DNA of 64,000 bases from Trochalopteron elliotii (lineage: Eukaryota; Chordata; Aves; Passeriformes; Leiothrichidae). The stretch is taken from NCBI GenBank assembly GCA_024734555.1, contig JANPWX010000054.1, positions 4,376,287 through 4,440,286 of the forward strand. Direction: 5' to 3'. The notes beneath the pieces were generated by a model. It saw nothing but the letters and a program-made list of their open reading frames with translations, was not told the DNA's origin and ran no database searches. Positions within the stretch are counted from its first letter, which is position 1; the number at the start of each line of letters is the position of its first letter. Position numbers and translations under genes: made by a program. This document shows positions 36,666 to 49,998 of the stretch, in pieces.

Positions 36666-39600
36666 CACAGAAAAGCTTAACACATGAGAAGTGAAACAGA
36701 GCTCTGTTTTAGAGAACCAAAACTAAGCAAAAGTAATACTTCTCAGTTGTTCCTTGTAGACTACTTATTTGTATATTACTTTTCTATCAGCTTTAACCTT
36801 GGAAAGTGATAATATCATAAAAATACTCTTAGGCTGATAAACACAAGCACACAATGTTCAACAGGGCTCCAGCAAAGGCTCAAGGCAGCGTGAGGCCATG
36901 ATTTCTTGCATACTGGATTGTGATGTGTCTGGCAGCCACCCACCACCAGTGGGATCCTTCTCTTATGGTGAGAGATCCTTAGATAAAGGGGTCCTTTTCT
37001 TAAATAGAAAAGGTTGTCCACCAACCACATTAAAGGTTCCCTGATCCCTTGCTGAAAGTTGCCTTTTCAGAAATTGGGGAGTCCTGTCAGTGTGAGGGTC
37101 TGGGCATGTTCACTCCTTGGAGCACAGATTTTGTCTGAAGATGTGCTAAAACCCCTAAGGGATGGCATGGCCAGAGTCCAATATCTAGATTTGATACTGA
37201 CTGTAATTAGATGCTCATCTTCACTGTTTCTTTATTAAAAAAACCACAACAAAACAGAAGGATAATACATTTAAAAGTAATGCATGAGAAGATTAGGGGT
37301 CTGAACAAATGTAAAGATAATAAAACTTTCTGTAATTTGTAAAACTTGCCAGACTCTTATTCTAACAGGCAGTTTAGAGATGCTTATTAGCACAGGCAGG
37401 GAAAGAGAGGAGGGAAAATGGTATAGATCTAGAAAGGCTATAGATGTAATTATGGGTGTCCTCAGAGTCTGACACACTAGGCACTTTTGAAACTAATTCC
37501 TAATGGAAATCCTTTTAATGAAACATATTAATGAAATCCACATTGACATTATTGTTGGGCTATAGGCAGAAATTTACTTAAAAGAATTACTTCCATACAA
37601 ACAGTTTTTCCAATTTAATTTGGAGCTGCCTGAATTTACTGAAAAGTACAAAATGGATTGATTTCTAAAGATCACATCTTGTAGAAAATAGCATTGTTCT
37701 GCCTGGGGAAGGAATTTGCCATCATTTCTCATGTTCCTGCAGGGGTTGGATCAATGCAACTTCAAGGAAGAGTCTTGACTGTGGCCCTTTTCCTGGAGAG
37801 ATGTCTGGAGACTGGGCTGTGCCCAAGGCAGGGTCTGGCCAGGGGCAGCTCTCTCTCTCTGTAGCTGTGGGACAAAGTTCAGTCTGCAAGCAGGGCCATG
37901 CTATTCCTTCACAACCACAGACAATAGAAACAGATTTAAAAATTCTGTAGTTAATCTGGCCTTTTAGATTGCTTTTGGAAGGATCTTTTAGGTGAAGGCA
38001 ACGCAAACACAGAAGACCCTTAAGAAAAATAAAGGAAAAAAAAAGACTTCTGTTATGTTTTGGGTTTGGGAAAAGATTCTTTGTTCTTTATGGTTAGACC
38101 ATCATCACTGTTAAACTTGAACTCTAAGCCATTTCTCATTCATGCAAAATAAACAGTAACTGCTGATAACTATCAAAATCTAAAGGAAACCCATTAACTC
38201 TTCTCCCACGTTATGTCTAACATGAAGAAATAGTCTTGGGAAGGCCTTCATGCATCAGCAGTGCCACAGTAGATTCAGGGAGCTCTATCACTCAAAAAAC
38301 AACTCATGCAAATACCATGAAATGACCATGACAGCCTTCAAAAGTGGCTGAGTGATGAACTCAAGCATCTGAAGTCAAGCTATCAAACACCTCACTGATG
38401 ACAACACCCAGATAAAGGTTATTTATGCCAATGGCAAGCTGTCAGCACATTCCAGTATCGCAGTAACAGGAGTTACCCTCCTGAGCACTATGGGAAAGAA
38501 TAATTTTCCAATCCCCACTGTTAAAATGCAAACCCAAACCAGAAACCCAAGCTGTACCTTCTTTACACCTGTAGATCTGCCATGGAATTCACACAGTTAC
38601 CAGTAGCTAAAGTAGTAAAAAACTCTCTAAAAAATCCAACTCTGTCTTGAAAACTGGTTTTCTGCAGATGACATAGATCCTGTTAGCAGTTAAAAAGCAT
38701 TTACTAGAACATACATTTGCAAACAATATTTTCAAGCTTTCAGAAGTATTCTTGATTATAGTTCTGCTCTCTGTAGTAGAAAGTGGGTATAAATATTGGG
38801 TAGCGTTATAAATATTGTGTTTTACTATTCAGTACAACTCACTTCTATTTCAGGCTGCACACTTACACACATGTTCATTTTTAGCCTGCAAGCAGTCATC
38901 CAGAGACAGCCCCTGCCTTAGCTTATCAGCTGGAGCTGATGTTTGATTCACCTGCCAGTGCCCTACTGCCACTTGTGGTTTTTTTGGTTATTACAATAGC
39001 CTCTCCAGTTTCTACAAAAAAGAAAAAAATTCACCTGACACATACTTTGAAAGAGAAAAGCACATTTGTTACCATAAGAAACACAAAAAAACCCTCCTCC
39101 ACTTCAGACACATAAACTGAATTTTTATTAAAACATTTTCTTCACCTGACGTAGGGAACTGCGGCCAGAAGGGATATTGATTGCCCTGTACGAATGCTCT
39201 AGTGTTGGTTTTAACAATACTGTCAGCCTGCTTCACCAGTCATGCTAATACATTTAGCAAAACCCCATCTGTAGTCTGTCATTTACACAGCCACTACACA
39301 TTCACTATTTTAAATTCTCATTCCATCACATTTATACGGTTACCTCCATGGTCCCCCTCACAGCACACAGATTGCCATATCCATTTGAATTTCTGAAGCA
39401 GGCAGAAAAAGCCCGAGGCAAGGATTTTAGTGGAGCCACACACGCCCCCTATAAACTCCTTTCCCTTTTATTGGAAACCCAGCTTCACCCCTCCATCTCC
39501 AGCAGCCTTTAGACACAGGTTTTGCTAAGCAACAGAGCTCTGCCATTCCTGCTTTAAAACTGAATGTTTGGCTCATCGACGCTGCCAAACCAGCCCATGT

Positions 39601-42520
39601 TCAGACCCCCTTAGTGGGGCCATGGCCCCCCAGGTGAAGGGACAGGGACCCTGCCCACCTGTCCTGCTGCCTCCTGTCACTCCCACCCTGCAACTTTTTC
39701 TCCCTGTGCCACATGACAGGAACAGTGACAGTTTCAGAGAATTATTTCCTCTGCACAATTCTTGCGGGAAGCATATGTGTAATCAACATTTAAAGCAGGA
39801 ATTATTTATAAAACAATCGTTGTGAGGGCTGAGGACTCAGTAATTATTCTGTGCAATTAGTCCCCAAGTAGCGTGAGACTGCATTCCCTGGTGATCTGAG
39901 CTGTGGAAACATTATGAGTGCCTGAGAGAAAATAGTTCTCTCTAAAAGAGGTTGGCTACAGAAAGCAATCACTTTGCAAATGGAAGGAAAAGGACTGCAG
40001 GTAAAAGACAAAGCAAGGAATTTGAAGTTGTTTTCCTATCTTCTTTTGAGTCCTCTGCTCTCTGAGGAGAAGCAGACATCTGCCATGAGGTGAAGCAAGT
40101 GCCAGCCATTGATAAGAGTACAGACACTGCTATACAGTTAGACATTATCAAATCAGAACAGAATGGTTTCCTGCCACTAAATACTGCTGCCATCTCCTCT
40201 TCAGTGGGCAGCCATTGGTTCACAGACTATTTTCCATATTTTTCCATGTGAAATCTCCATTCCAAACATCTCAGCAAAGAAAGGGTTCATCTTGGAAAAG
40301 ACTGCCTAAAATTTTGTTTGGGTTTTTAATTTAAAATGTGCTCTCCTGCTCTACCTCAGTATTTATGACAAAACAAGCATAAGATGAAGCATTTTTTTTT
40401 CCCTAAGAGGTGAACTCAACAAATGGTAAATCTTTCTTGCCCCACTGAAGAAATATGGCAAGGGGAATTTAAGACTGTCCTGAGAGCCCCTAGCTCTTGC
40501 CTTCTAGGATGACACAGAGTGTTCAGAGTAATGCCTGCCAGTCAAATGCATGACATCTGCCCCCTGAGAGCAGGCCCAGCACAGCTCTTTGAATCCCTAA
40601 TCCCTTCTCAAATCAATTTCTAGTCTCCTGCTTGTTCTAATTTAAAGTGGCAGCAGAAGCATCTCCCCCTGGGACCTTGCCCCTCCCAGACTGTATCCCA
40701 GCCACCAGAAACCTGAGCCAAGGGCTCAGGGAGCACAGAAAGGTGGTGCTTTCCGGTGTGGGGATGATGAAGTGTCACAGATGAATCTGTGGCTGTGGGT
40801 GGCTGTTTGGGAAAACACATTTTGTGTCAAGTGTAGATGCCTGTACTCGAATGAGTTGTGCCCTGTTTTCTAATCAGTAATTTGAAAGAGTTGCTTGCAT
40901 GCAGGATAAACAACACTGGCTCCTTGCACCACAGTCAAGGGAGACAAGAAAGGTTCAGAGGTTCTTTAAAGAATACTGGTCACTCGATGGGGAAAAATAT
41001 GTATCCAAGAGGAATACTTCATTCAAATACCCCAAAAATGTCTAATTGACCTCGAGAGGAAGTAATACTGGAGTTAATTAGGATAGTATTAAAACTTAAA
41101 TCCTGACAGTTTCATCTGTTGCTTCAGCCATCAAGACTTTCATGTTTGAATTTACTTCCAAAAGCCTGCAGGTGATAGTCTGCACTTTGTCACAGTTCAC
41201 AGGGTAGGTAGAAACTCAAAGAGAACCGTGTCCTTGCAAGAATATTATTTTATCTGAAGTGTGACTAACAGGAAGGTCATATTCTACCCTTTTTCCTCCC
41301 CTCTCTCCCTTAAACACCTTATTTGCTAGAGCTACAGAGATTTAGAAAGAAAAATCAGGGCATCATATAATGATTCATAGCCAAGCAGGGCAGAAGCATT
41401 AATCATTCACATCTTTAACTCAAAAAGCATATAAACTTCCAAGGATGATCAGTCAATGCGAGGCATTTATATTTTAGCTGGAAATCAGATTTAGAAATGG
41501 AACATCCTGAACTTCTGACCAGAGAACAAAGTATATGAAATGCTGCAGAGCCACTTTCAAAGAGCCCAAATGCACGGCTTCCACTCGTGTAAAGAGGCAG
41601 CCTTTCATATAAGCAATCCTATTATTTGAAATTCAGTTCATCGTTCAAGAAAATATCAGGAAAGATGAGCCAGAGGAGCAGAACAGAGCCAAGCACGCTG
41701 GGTCTGCCCGTCTCTCTCTTAACAAGAGAGGTAAAGGAGGGATGCTGACGCTTGACAGAAGAGTTTAAAACTTGGAAGAGACGTTGTGTGATTCATTCTT
41801 CTGTCAGAATAGACCTTGGAGATCTTTCTGATGATTCTCACATATGTTTCTAGTGAGTCTTCTGGAATTAGAAATGTTGAAAGAGAAGGCACTGAATGTA
41901 GGCTCTGTCCTGGGATACATGGCAAAAAGAAAACATCCCTAAGAAAACCCAGCAGAGACAAATATCAAGTGCAAGTAATGAGCAGAGGACAAGACACATT
42001 GTATAATCTTTTAATGTGTAGTAGCAATTTATAAACGAGTCTGGGTTTCATTGTCTGCAGAGGATGCAGTGATAAAGGCAGGTGCCAACACTACCAATGG
42101 GCACTGGAAATTCAGTGTGTCCCTTTTGACATTCTGTATCTCCCTTTGTATTCTTTACAAGAAAATGAAATGCCTTCATATTCTCCATATTCTCTTTTAC
42201 AAAAAAAAAGTAATAATTTTAATTTGACAAAAGGAAAGCCTTGACCTATAACACAGGCTGAACTTCTGTGTAAATTAGAAACTATCAAAACTATTATATA
42301 CTTATGGATTTCCCAACTATACAAAAGTCTGTAACTAGTACTAGGAGAGAGGGAAACAGAACAGGTGATAGCAAGACCCTATCAACAACAACAAAAAATT
42401 TAGTTAAAAAGAAAAGTTTAGATTCTGTTCATACAAGTAGGTTTCTGATTACAAAAACACCCACATTTTATAATGTGCCATTTGCATTACTTAGCTTTAA
42501 AAACAAAAATATATTGAAAA
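36666..42520. other. Gene-free unique sequence
   Basis: No gene, RNA gene or transposon recognised. There is a direct repeat TATAAATATTG at 38788-38798 and 38807-38817. An ACAACAACAAAAAA patch lies at about 42380-42415. Open frames are at most 94 codons and unremarkable. Confidence 0.55.
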
Positions 42521-42529
42521 AGCAAACTA

Positions 42530-42680
42530 TCTCTTTTCTTTCCTTCTCTTTCAGGTTTACAGCATCAATAAGTTAACATACCATGAGTCATATTTGAACT
42601 CTAAGGCTTGTTGTATCTATTTAGTTGTCACAACAGCAGCAGTATCTTCTGGGAACAAGGCAATAGGAAAAGAATTTTAG
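42530..42680 (+). other. Strong acceptor-like site followed by a 41-codon open frame
   Basis: CTCTTTTCTTTCCTTCTCTTTCAG ends at 42554 and has an almost uninterrupted pyrimidine tract. From 42555 one frame stays open for 41 codons to a TAG near 42680; the other two frames close within eight codons. No recognisable protein and no assigned donor. It may be a cryptic acceptor. Confidence 0.2.
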
Positions 42681-44336
42681 AGATAAGAGAAGATTTATTA
42701 TATTGTTGATGTGACTTTTGCATGAAATACTAGAAACTGAGCTAGGAACAATGAAATTTAAAACAAGTTTGAAAAGGAGTAGCAGAGGAGTGCCGCAGAA
42801 GCCTTAGGAGCGTATTAAATTGTTGAAAGTTTTTGCTGATGAAACGATCTCCTGGGAGAATTGATACCCCGTAAACTGGGGGCAGGGTGAAGTCTGCATG
42901 TTTTCTGAGCACTCCTCACTAGCCAGGAATGTTGTTTTTTGCCTGCAGCTCTGCATAGTGACAAACACAGAGGGCAGCACCTCAGTAAAGCAGCATCTTC
43001 TGTAGTCCCGAGATGGGCCCCTCCCATCCACAGGTGCTTTACCCATGCTGGCATTATCTATGGAAAGTCAGCTTGCTTCTGTAAGCGAGGAGAAACTCTT
43101 ACAGGATAACAAAAAGCCACTAGTACAAGATAAGAATTGTTAGTGGGAAATCATTTGTTGAGGCTGAGAGCTGCCTTGGCAGCCCTGTCCTGCCGACGTG
43201 GCTGCTGGAGGGAGGTGATTCTGCTTTACATTCTAGATAATGCTACAATTCATCACTTCTCCTTCTGAGCTGCAGTTCATTTATCCTTGCATGGTAACCT
43301 GTCATCTGTGCTACTTTTTTATTTATAAGGAATAAAAAATATGGTAAGATGGTAAATATACCATCTTCTAGGGTGTCACTCCATACTTATTAATAGTACA
43401 TGACATGTTGAAATTATTTAAAGGAAAATCAGAAATTTAGCATAACCTTTATCACAAAACTTGCTTGAAAAAAGGTCAGGATGGTTGGTGCCCATTATGG
43501 CCAGGAACCTCTAAGCACCAAAGGAATTTAGGACAAATTCTGCCATTTGAAGGATTGGAAAATAGCTGAAACAACAAACAAAAAAAAATCCAGCTCTCAC
43601 AGCATGTTATTAACAACAACATCTCTTGTTAAAAGTAGGTTTAGTGGTACAACTGTGGGTGAGGCTAAGGATATATGGAAGAAGAGTTAAAACCCTTTTT
43701 AGCTCAGAACCACAGACCAAACTGTAGGTTGTTATTACTTTGCAGTACAGGGCATATTAAACATCTCTGACTATTTTAGGAATTCCAGTTTCTAAGATTT
43801 AGCCAATGACTGACATAAGTGCCATTGGTAGTCATTAATTCAAATTAAAATTAACCCTGGTCAAACATTGGTGTAGCAAGACAGGATGGCAAGAATGCCA
43901 GAAGGAATTCTATTTATCAAACAACTAAATCAAAACAAAGTGACATAAAAATTACTTCACCATTAGCATTTCATATGCCTGAGAGGTGCACATTAAAATA
44001 TAAACTTCTGCATTTATATGGAAATCAAAATAGCCTCCAACTGAACGGGTTATTGCATTCTGCTTTAATATACTGACCCTTGGCTTTCTGCTCTTATGAG
44101 CTTTGTCTCAGATAAGCCTGCAGCGATGGAAGTCTGCTCTCGAGGCAGAAAACTCCTAAATCTCTCCACTCAGGTCACAACTGGTAAAAAGAAAGCTCCA
44201 TAAATGTGCAAAGAGCAGATTTCCATCAGAGAGGAGGTGGCTGAGGTACCTGTGCATGAGAGGAGGGATAGGAAAGTACTGTGGGAATAATACCCTGGGT
44301 GTCAAGGAGCCCTGTCAGGGGAGCCAGCAGCACAGT

Positions 44337-44370
44337 GGCATTCCAGCATTCCCCTGGCATTCCAGCATTC
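44337..44370. repeat. 15-bp tandem duplication, period 19
   Basis: GGCATTCCAGCATTC occurs at 44337-44351 and 44356-44370, identical, with a CCCT spacer. It is a small local duplication with no evident function. Confidence 0.8.
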
Positions 44371-45018
44371 TCCCCAGGGAAGCAGGTCTGCAGGCAAGCA
44401 GCCAAAGGCTCAGGTGATCAACAGCCTCCTCTGCACAGCCACCTTTCTCCTGGGATACAAAGCGAGAGTCCTTGTTGTGCCTGCCAAGAGAAATCTCCCT
44501 CTGATTGCTGAAAGCTCAGATGAGCTACTTCAAAAGAAAAATAAGCGTTTGTTGTTCCCTCTCTAGTAAAAACATATCCTGGAAACTCAGGTTTATTACA
44601 GACTCCCATATTTGTGCTCCAGCTCCTAATAATACCCACGGTGAATGGGCATTAACATAGAGAAAACCACTGGCAAAGCAGACAGAAACCTGAGCAGTGT
44701 GCTCAGGAACAGTGCAATCAAGAGCTTCCTGCTGCCAGCAGGTATCTCTTGAGTGATTTGCTTGAATTCTTGCTTGGAATTCATCAGTGTGTGGTGCCCT
44801 AGAGAGTGCAGTTGGTAGGAGGGCTGACTACCTGCTGGCAAGCACAACAGGGGTGAGGAGGACTGAGAGCCCACCCTTCCCCAGCTCAGCTGGCACAGGC
44901 AGAGGCAACATAAGCCAAGGGGATAGCACAAGGAGCTGTTGAACCCAAACTGCCTGAATAATGTGCTCCTTTAGCCTCCCTCTAGAGCAACACAGGTAGT
45001 AGTATCTTTAGTGAGTCT

Positions 45019-45042
45019 TAATGAGACTTAAAAGTCTCATTA
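45019..45042. repeat. Perfect 11-bp inverted repeat, 2-bp spacer
   Basis: TAATGAGACTT (45019-45029) and AAGTCTCATTA (45032-45042) are exact reverse complements separated by AA. It could extrude as a short cruciform or serve as a dyad binding site. No associated gene is seen. Confidence 0.7.
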
Positions 45043-45840
45043 TCTTTTTAATCCCTCATTATTTAAGCTTCTTATTGTGATCCTGATCACTGCTATGATT
45101 TGTTAACCCACACCTTTTCCTAATCCAGCCATGAAACAGAACCCAGGCCCATCTCATGGGGATGCCCTCTCTGAGGCATACAGGGAACAACTCCTGAGCT
45201 CCAGTCCACTTAGAGGGGAGTCTCCAATGCAGGGAAGCTGTTCTAGCATGTGGGAATATGCTTAACTTTTCATATGCAGAAGTCCTATCAACTGCAGAGT
45301 TCAGCAGTTTTTGAATATCATAGCTGAATATAGATTATGGAGCCCTCACTGCACAGTTACAAATAAAGGATCTTCAGCACAAATCTTAGAATTTTTTCCT
45401 AAATCAGTTTATAAAGGAAACAATGCTGTGTGTGCCCCACAGGCAAGGATTTTCTTAGCTTTAGCAAAAAGTTACTGAATATCTCCCTGTATCTACATTG
45501 GCTGTTCCCTCTCCCCCACCCCTATGTACCTGCCTTCAGAAAATACCTGCCTAAGTCAGAGCAGAGTGCCAGCAGCATGCTGCTGGTGCATTGAAATTTG
45601 CTTTTATTTCTGACTGTTGAAATTGCATCTGCAGGAAGCAGCTGGACAAAAATAACTCGAGGTGTATGATGCACTTGGAAATGAACTAGCATGTTGATTA
45701 GTAAATCCTGCAGCCTGTGCCAACTGGGTTTTTATTATTATTTTTAAAAATAACATCTACAGTATTAATGAACTAAGTAGCAATTTCTCCCATTGTTAAC
45801 CTTCTCCTTGCAGCTACACAACACCATGAATGCAGTTGCA

Positions 45841-45903
45841 TGTGTATAGGGTGTCCATACACATCCCATCCTGCAGCTGCAGTTTATGGGGTGTCCATAC
45901 ACA
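45841..45903. repeat. Duplicated GGGTGTCCATACACA motif, period 40
   Basis: The 15-bp motif lies at 45849-45863 and 45889-45903. The first copy also forms the right arm of an inverted repeat with TGTGTAT at 45841-45847. A 12-bp palindrome CTGCAGCTGCAG (45871-45882) lies between the copies. Confidence 0.75.
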
Positions 45904-48900
45904 GTAGGACAGCTATGGCAGCTCCTGAAATGCTGTCCCACCCCAGAAAGGCTCGAGACTTTCAGCAGCAGCCATTTGACCTCAGGCTATACCCACTTTT
46001 TAGCTCTACCTACTGCTGAACCAGGGGGGTGAGAGGGCAGAAGACCTCCCTGTAAAAACCAAACCAGTGTCAGTGCCTGGTGTGGAGCTGCTGCTCCCAT
46101 CACTGACACAGGAACCTGAAGGAGTGAGGTGCAGCTTGCCAAGCTACAGCTGTGGAATCTCAAAGATGCTCCCCAGAGCATGCTACCCATTATTCAGTCC
46201 ACTGGTTTGCTTCATAATGTAGGAATTTCACACGTGAGGGAAGTTATTTTTAGTGCCATGTGTGGTGTCAAAAAGTTTAATGATTACCTGGGTTCATCCA
46301 CCCCACAGCTCTGGTTCAAGGCAGTGAAATTTAGGGGTTTTTTTGTGTGTCCCTCCTATCCTCTTTCCTCAGCCCTAAAAAGGCTGAATACTAAAGGGAA
46401 ATATGCCTGTAAGAGGTTTTATTATCTTTTTTGCCTGAACAACATAATATAATTAAACCAGTAAATTATTACAGAAGCACATACCTGATTATAAAGCTGT
46501 TATGGGACAATGAAATTAAATAGCATTTGGAACTTCTTTACAAGTTACCTGCAGGAAAATCAGCAGGGAATTAGCAACGACTGATACTTGGCCTTTGCTT
46601 GGCTTTCCAGGGCAGGTTTTGAGTACCTGGCAGTAAAAGGGGTGAGTGCCTCCTTATCTAGGCTGCATTGGAGCCATATCAATTTTTAATTAGTTGATGT
46701 AAAAACCTGGTTTCCTGTGAGGTTGTTGGCTTGAAAGTGAATCAACAGAAACTACATTTTAATATAGCTTGCTATAGAAGACCTGACAGTTTGCACTGCT
46801 GTAATTAGAAGCTTCTAGTGCTTCTCACTCTCTTGAAGGAGCAGTTCCTTTCAGGAGGCACACATTCTTCTGTGCATAGCTCACATGGGCTCCAGAGTAC
46901 TGTTCTTTCAAAGCCTGAAAATTAATCAGGAAAGGTGGTTTTAAGCACATGGCTGCACTACCTAGGAAATATATTAAGGCACCTGGACTCAACTTTAGCT
47001 ATTAACAGTCCTCATCATATTTATGGTGTTACTGTCCTGTGAGGAGAGAGAAAACTGCACATTATGCATTTGTTTTTCTTAAGAAATAATCTTTTGAAAT
47101 CTTGGGTTGTGAAGAATGCTGCTCCACGGGCACCTGGCTGCTATTTAATACAGGCACAGCATCCTCTGCAGACTTTTAAAGTGAATCTACACTTGGAAAA
47201 AAAAATCTCAGGAGAGGGAAGTCCTCATCTGTGATCAAAATTGTGAATGTCTGTACTGTGGGCAGAACAAACTGACAAATGCACACTTGTATATACAAAA
47301 AACACATTAGCCAATATTTCTGCATGAGAGGGAGTCAGAGGCCTCGAATTTATAGCCAGGCATTAAATATAGAGAAGAGATTTCTTTCTCACCTGAAGCT
47401 ATCTTTGACTGATTTACACCCTGAAGTATGAGCAATAGATTCTGCCTCATACTCTGTCATGTATCCTCTTCACTTATATCACTGAACTGGCACTACAAGA
47501 CACATGGTGGAGGTTTTGTCTGGTGGAGGGAGAAGCCATCCTGCTGCATCTTTGAGCCTCAGCAAATCACACTTTAATTTTAGAGGAGAAAAGAATTTGA
47601 TGCCTGTACAAGATGATGTTTGTGGACATTTAGAGACTTCTCCCCCCACCCCCAAAGAAAAAGAATATACCTCACAAACCACTGAATACAGCATCGGGTT
47701 TATAGCTGCTCTATTCAAGATTAATTCAGAGTTAAGTAATGCCTGGAGAAATCCTCTGCTCACTGCTCTGGTTATGGAGGGAACATCCTGCACTGTGGGG
47801 GTTCATCCTCTTCCTCTGCAGATTCTCAGCCCTGACCAGACACCCCTGGGTTCCACACTGATGGCACTGGGGAGCACAGGAGAGCTGGGAAAGGAGACAA
47901 CAGCATCCTGACTTGCTATTTCCACTGGGAAAATGTTACATGATAGGAACAGCTCAGAGCTCCTGCTTCCAGCCCTTGCAGCATACACGACATTGTTCCC
48001 CTGAAATAATGTGAACAGCATTTCCCTGGCACAGCAGTGATGAAGATATTCTGACTGCAGCTGTATGACACCATGCATCCCAGTTAATGTCTGCTTTCCT
48101 GCAAACACAACCCACCTTCTCTGCTCCCTCCCTGCCAACATACCTGAAGAATTGGCTCATCATTAGAAATGGAGACCCACTGAGAGAACAGCTGAAAGCA
48201 ATTCAGAGTCCCTTGTACTTTGAATTCAGTGGGTCATTCCTCTTACAGTCAAATGATGACATTTAATTTTCACGAGGTTATGCATGTGCATGTTTGAATT
48301 GTGGGCACAGAGGAGTCAAAAAATGGGAGAGAAATCAATTTAATCTCTTTTTCCCCTCCTTTAAATGTGTTTTAAATCACACTCAGTTCATCAGCTGGGA
48401 GTCAGTGTTGTGGTGAGCTAAACAGAGATAAGAACAGATTCATGTATAGAGTGGCTACCAAAAATTGATTTGTGACTCCAAACGAACAGAAAGGATACCT
48501 TCAGCATGGAATATACAAGCCATGAAAAAAATGAAAGTAGCAAATAATAGGCATTTCTTGATAGCACCCTGGTCTTATCCAGAATATAAAATGAAATTAG
48601 TCTTCAGACACTTGGAAGAAATGCATTTGCTTTTCCAAATGCATTCACAATATTCTTGACATGCTTTTAAACCTGAATGTCTGTTAATACAAATGTGATG
48701 TTTCTTTCAGTTTAACAATATCAAGACACTTTCCTTGTACTTAGGCAACACTGTCTTAAGCAAGAGCTGTTGAAAATATGATAAACAAGAGTATCAAGGA
48801 GAATTACCTAGTAAATAAAGTTTATTATTTATGTTTCAGAGGTTTTCAGTGTGACAGACTGCTTTATTTCTGTGCTTTGTTTCACTTTTCTGCCTTCCTT

Positions 48901-49879
48901 TTCAAGTGATGAAGAGAAAAGAAACAAAATAAATAAATATAATGCAGCTGCCAAAGACTTTTTAAAAAATAAAACTTCTGGAGCATTCTCATCTTTAGAC
49001 AGCATATATCACAGCTGAAAAATTCACAAATAAAAGAAACATGTAAAGAAATTCCACAAATATCTTCCATCTAAAAGTGCTCTGAAGCCTGATTTCTGCA
49101 AACATAGCTTTGATACCTTTGGAGTTGTAGTCTTCTCTGATAATTGTATTTGACAGAAATTCCTTTAGAAGTCAAAATGAACCTATTACTAAGCACATTT
49201 TTCTACAAGGGGGACAAAAAAAAGCAGCTTTTACTAAGCTATTAATTTTTTCTGCATATTTTCACTGAAGTGCCTCTCTCTCTACATTTGCACAAGTATT
49301 CATAGCCTGTTCTTTGTTGTGCCATTTGGTCCCTGCCTGCTGCAGAAGGGAGGATTCTGCGTTTCCACTGCTGGAGTCACTCCAGATTTCAGTGCTTGAA
49401 GAACTAACACTACACACACAAACCCCTACCTCAAGTTTGAAATGCCACCTTCAGCATTATACACACAAAGTGGAGCTCACATCCCAGGGGAATCCTTACA
49501 GATAACAGTCAGTGCAAGGGGCACCCTGAGCTTATTCTTGTTTTGGCTCCATCTTCTCTGCCTTAAAAACCTGGGGCTTGTACATTCGTTATCGTCTGGA
49601 AGAGGTTGAAGACACCAATCATTAAAATTCATTCTAGAAAAGCTTCAAAGGGAAGGAAAAATTCCCTGGCTTTTCTTTTCCCTTGCTGTGTTGATGGAAT
49701 TTGAGAGAGTTTAGTTTATTCTGCTTCTGGATGCTCTGCCTACCGGTTCTTTGATTCTCTGCAACAAATTTGCAGTCATAAAATGTTTGAAATCGGCCTC
49801 CAGCCAGAATCTGCCAAGGTTTCCCCAGGTGACTTTTCCTCTCCATTTAGTTGATATATACCAAACAACACTGCAAATG

Positions 49880-49998
49880 CACACAAACACACACACACAC
49901 CAAAAAAAAACAACCAAACAAACCCCAAACAAGAAACCAAGCCAAAAATCCAAACCAAAGCAACAACAATAAAAAAACCCAACCAACCAAACCCACCC
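49880..49998. repeat. CA-microsatellite plus long A/C-rich low-complexity run
   Basis: A short (CA)n run at about 49881-49902 continues into about 95 bp made almost entirely of A and C (CAAAC, CCAAACC, AACAACAATAAA words). Apparent hydrophobic frames on the minus strand and K/P/T-rich frames on the plus strand here come from the simple sequence and are not genes. No flanking transposon body was recognised. Confidence 0.9.

Larger units (their letters stand above)
42681..49860. other. Gene-free unique sequence with small repeats
   Basis: No gene recognised. The longest ATG-initiated frame is 135 codons (47504-47911, plus), overlapped by a 104-codon antisense frame; neither has a convincing domain. 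A 9-bp inverted repeat with a 4-base loop is at 43346-43367, and an A/C patch at about 43570-43589. Confidence 0.55.

Noticed and set aside
47479..47911. 135-codon plus frame and antisense 104-codon frame with an NPMLY string like the NPxxY of GPCR helix 7
   Set aside because: No flanking helix pattern or other receptor motifs; the two frames shadow each other. The five-residue match is chance.
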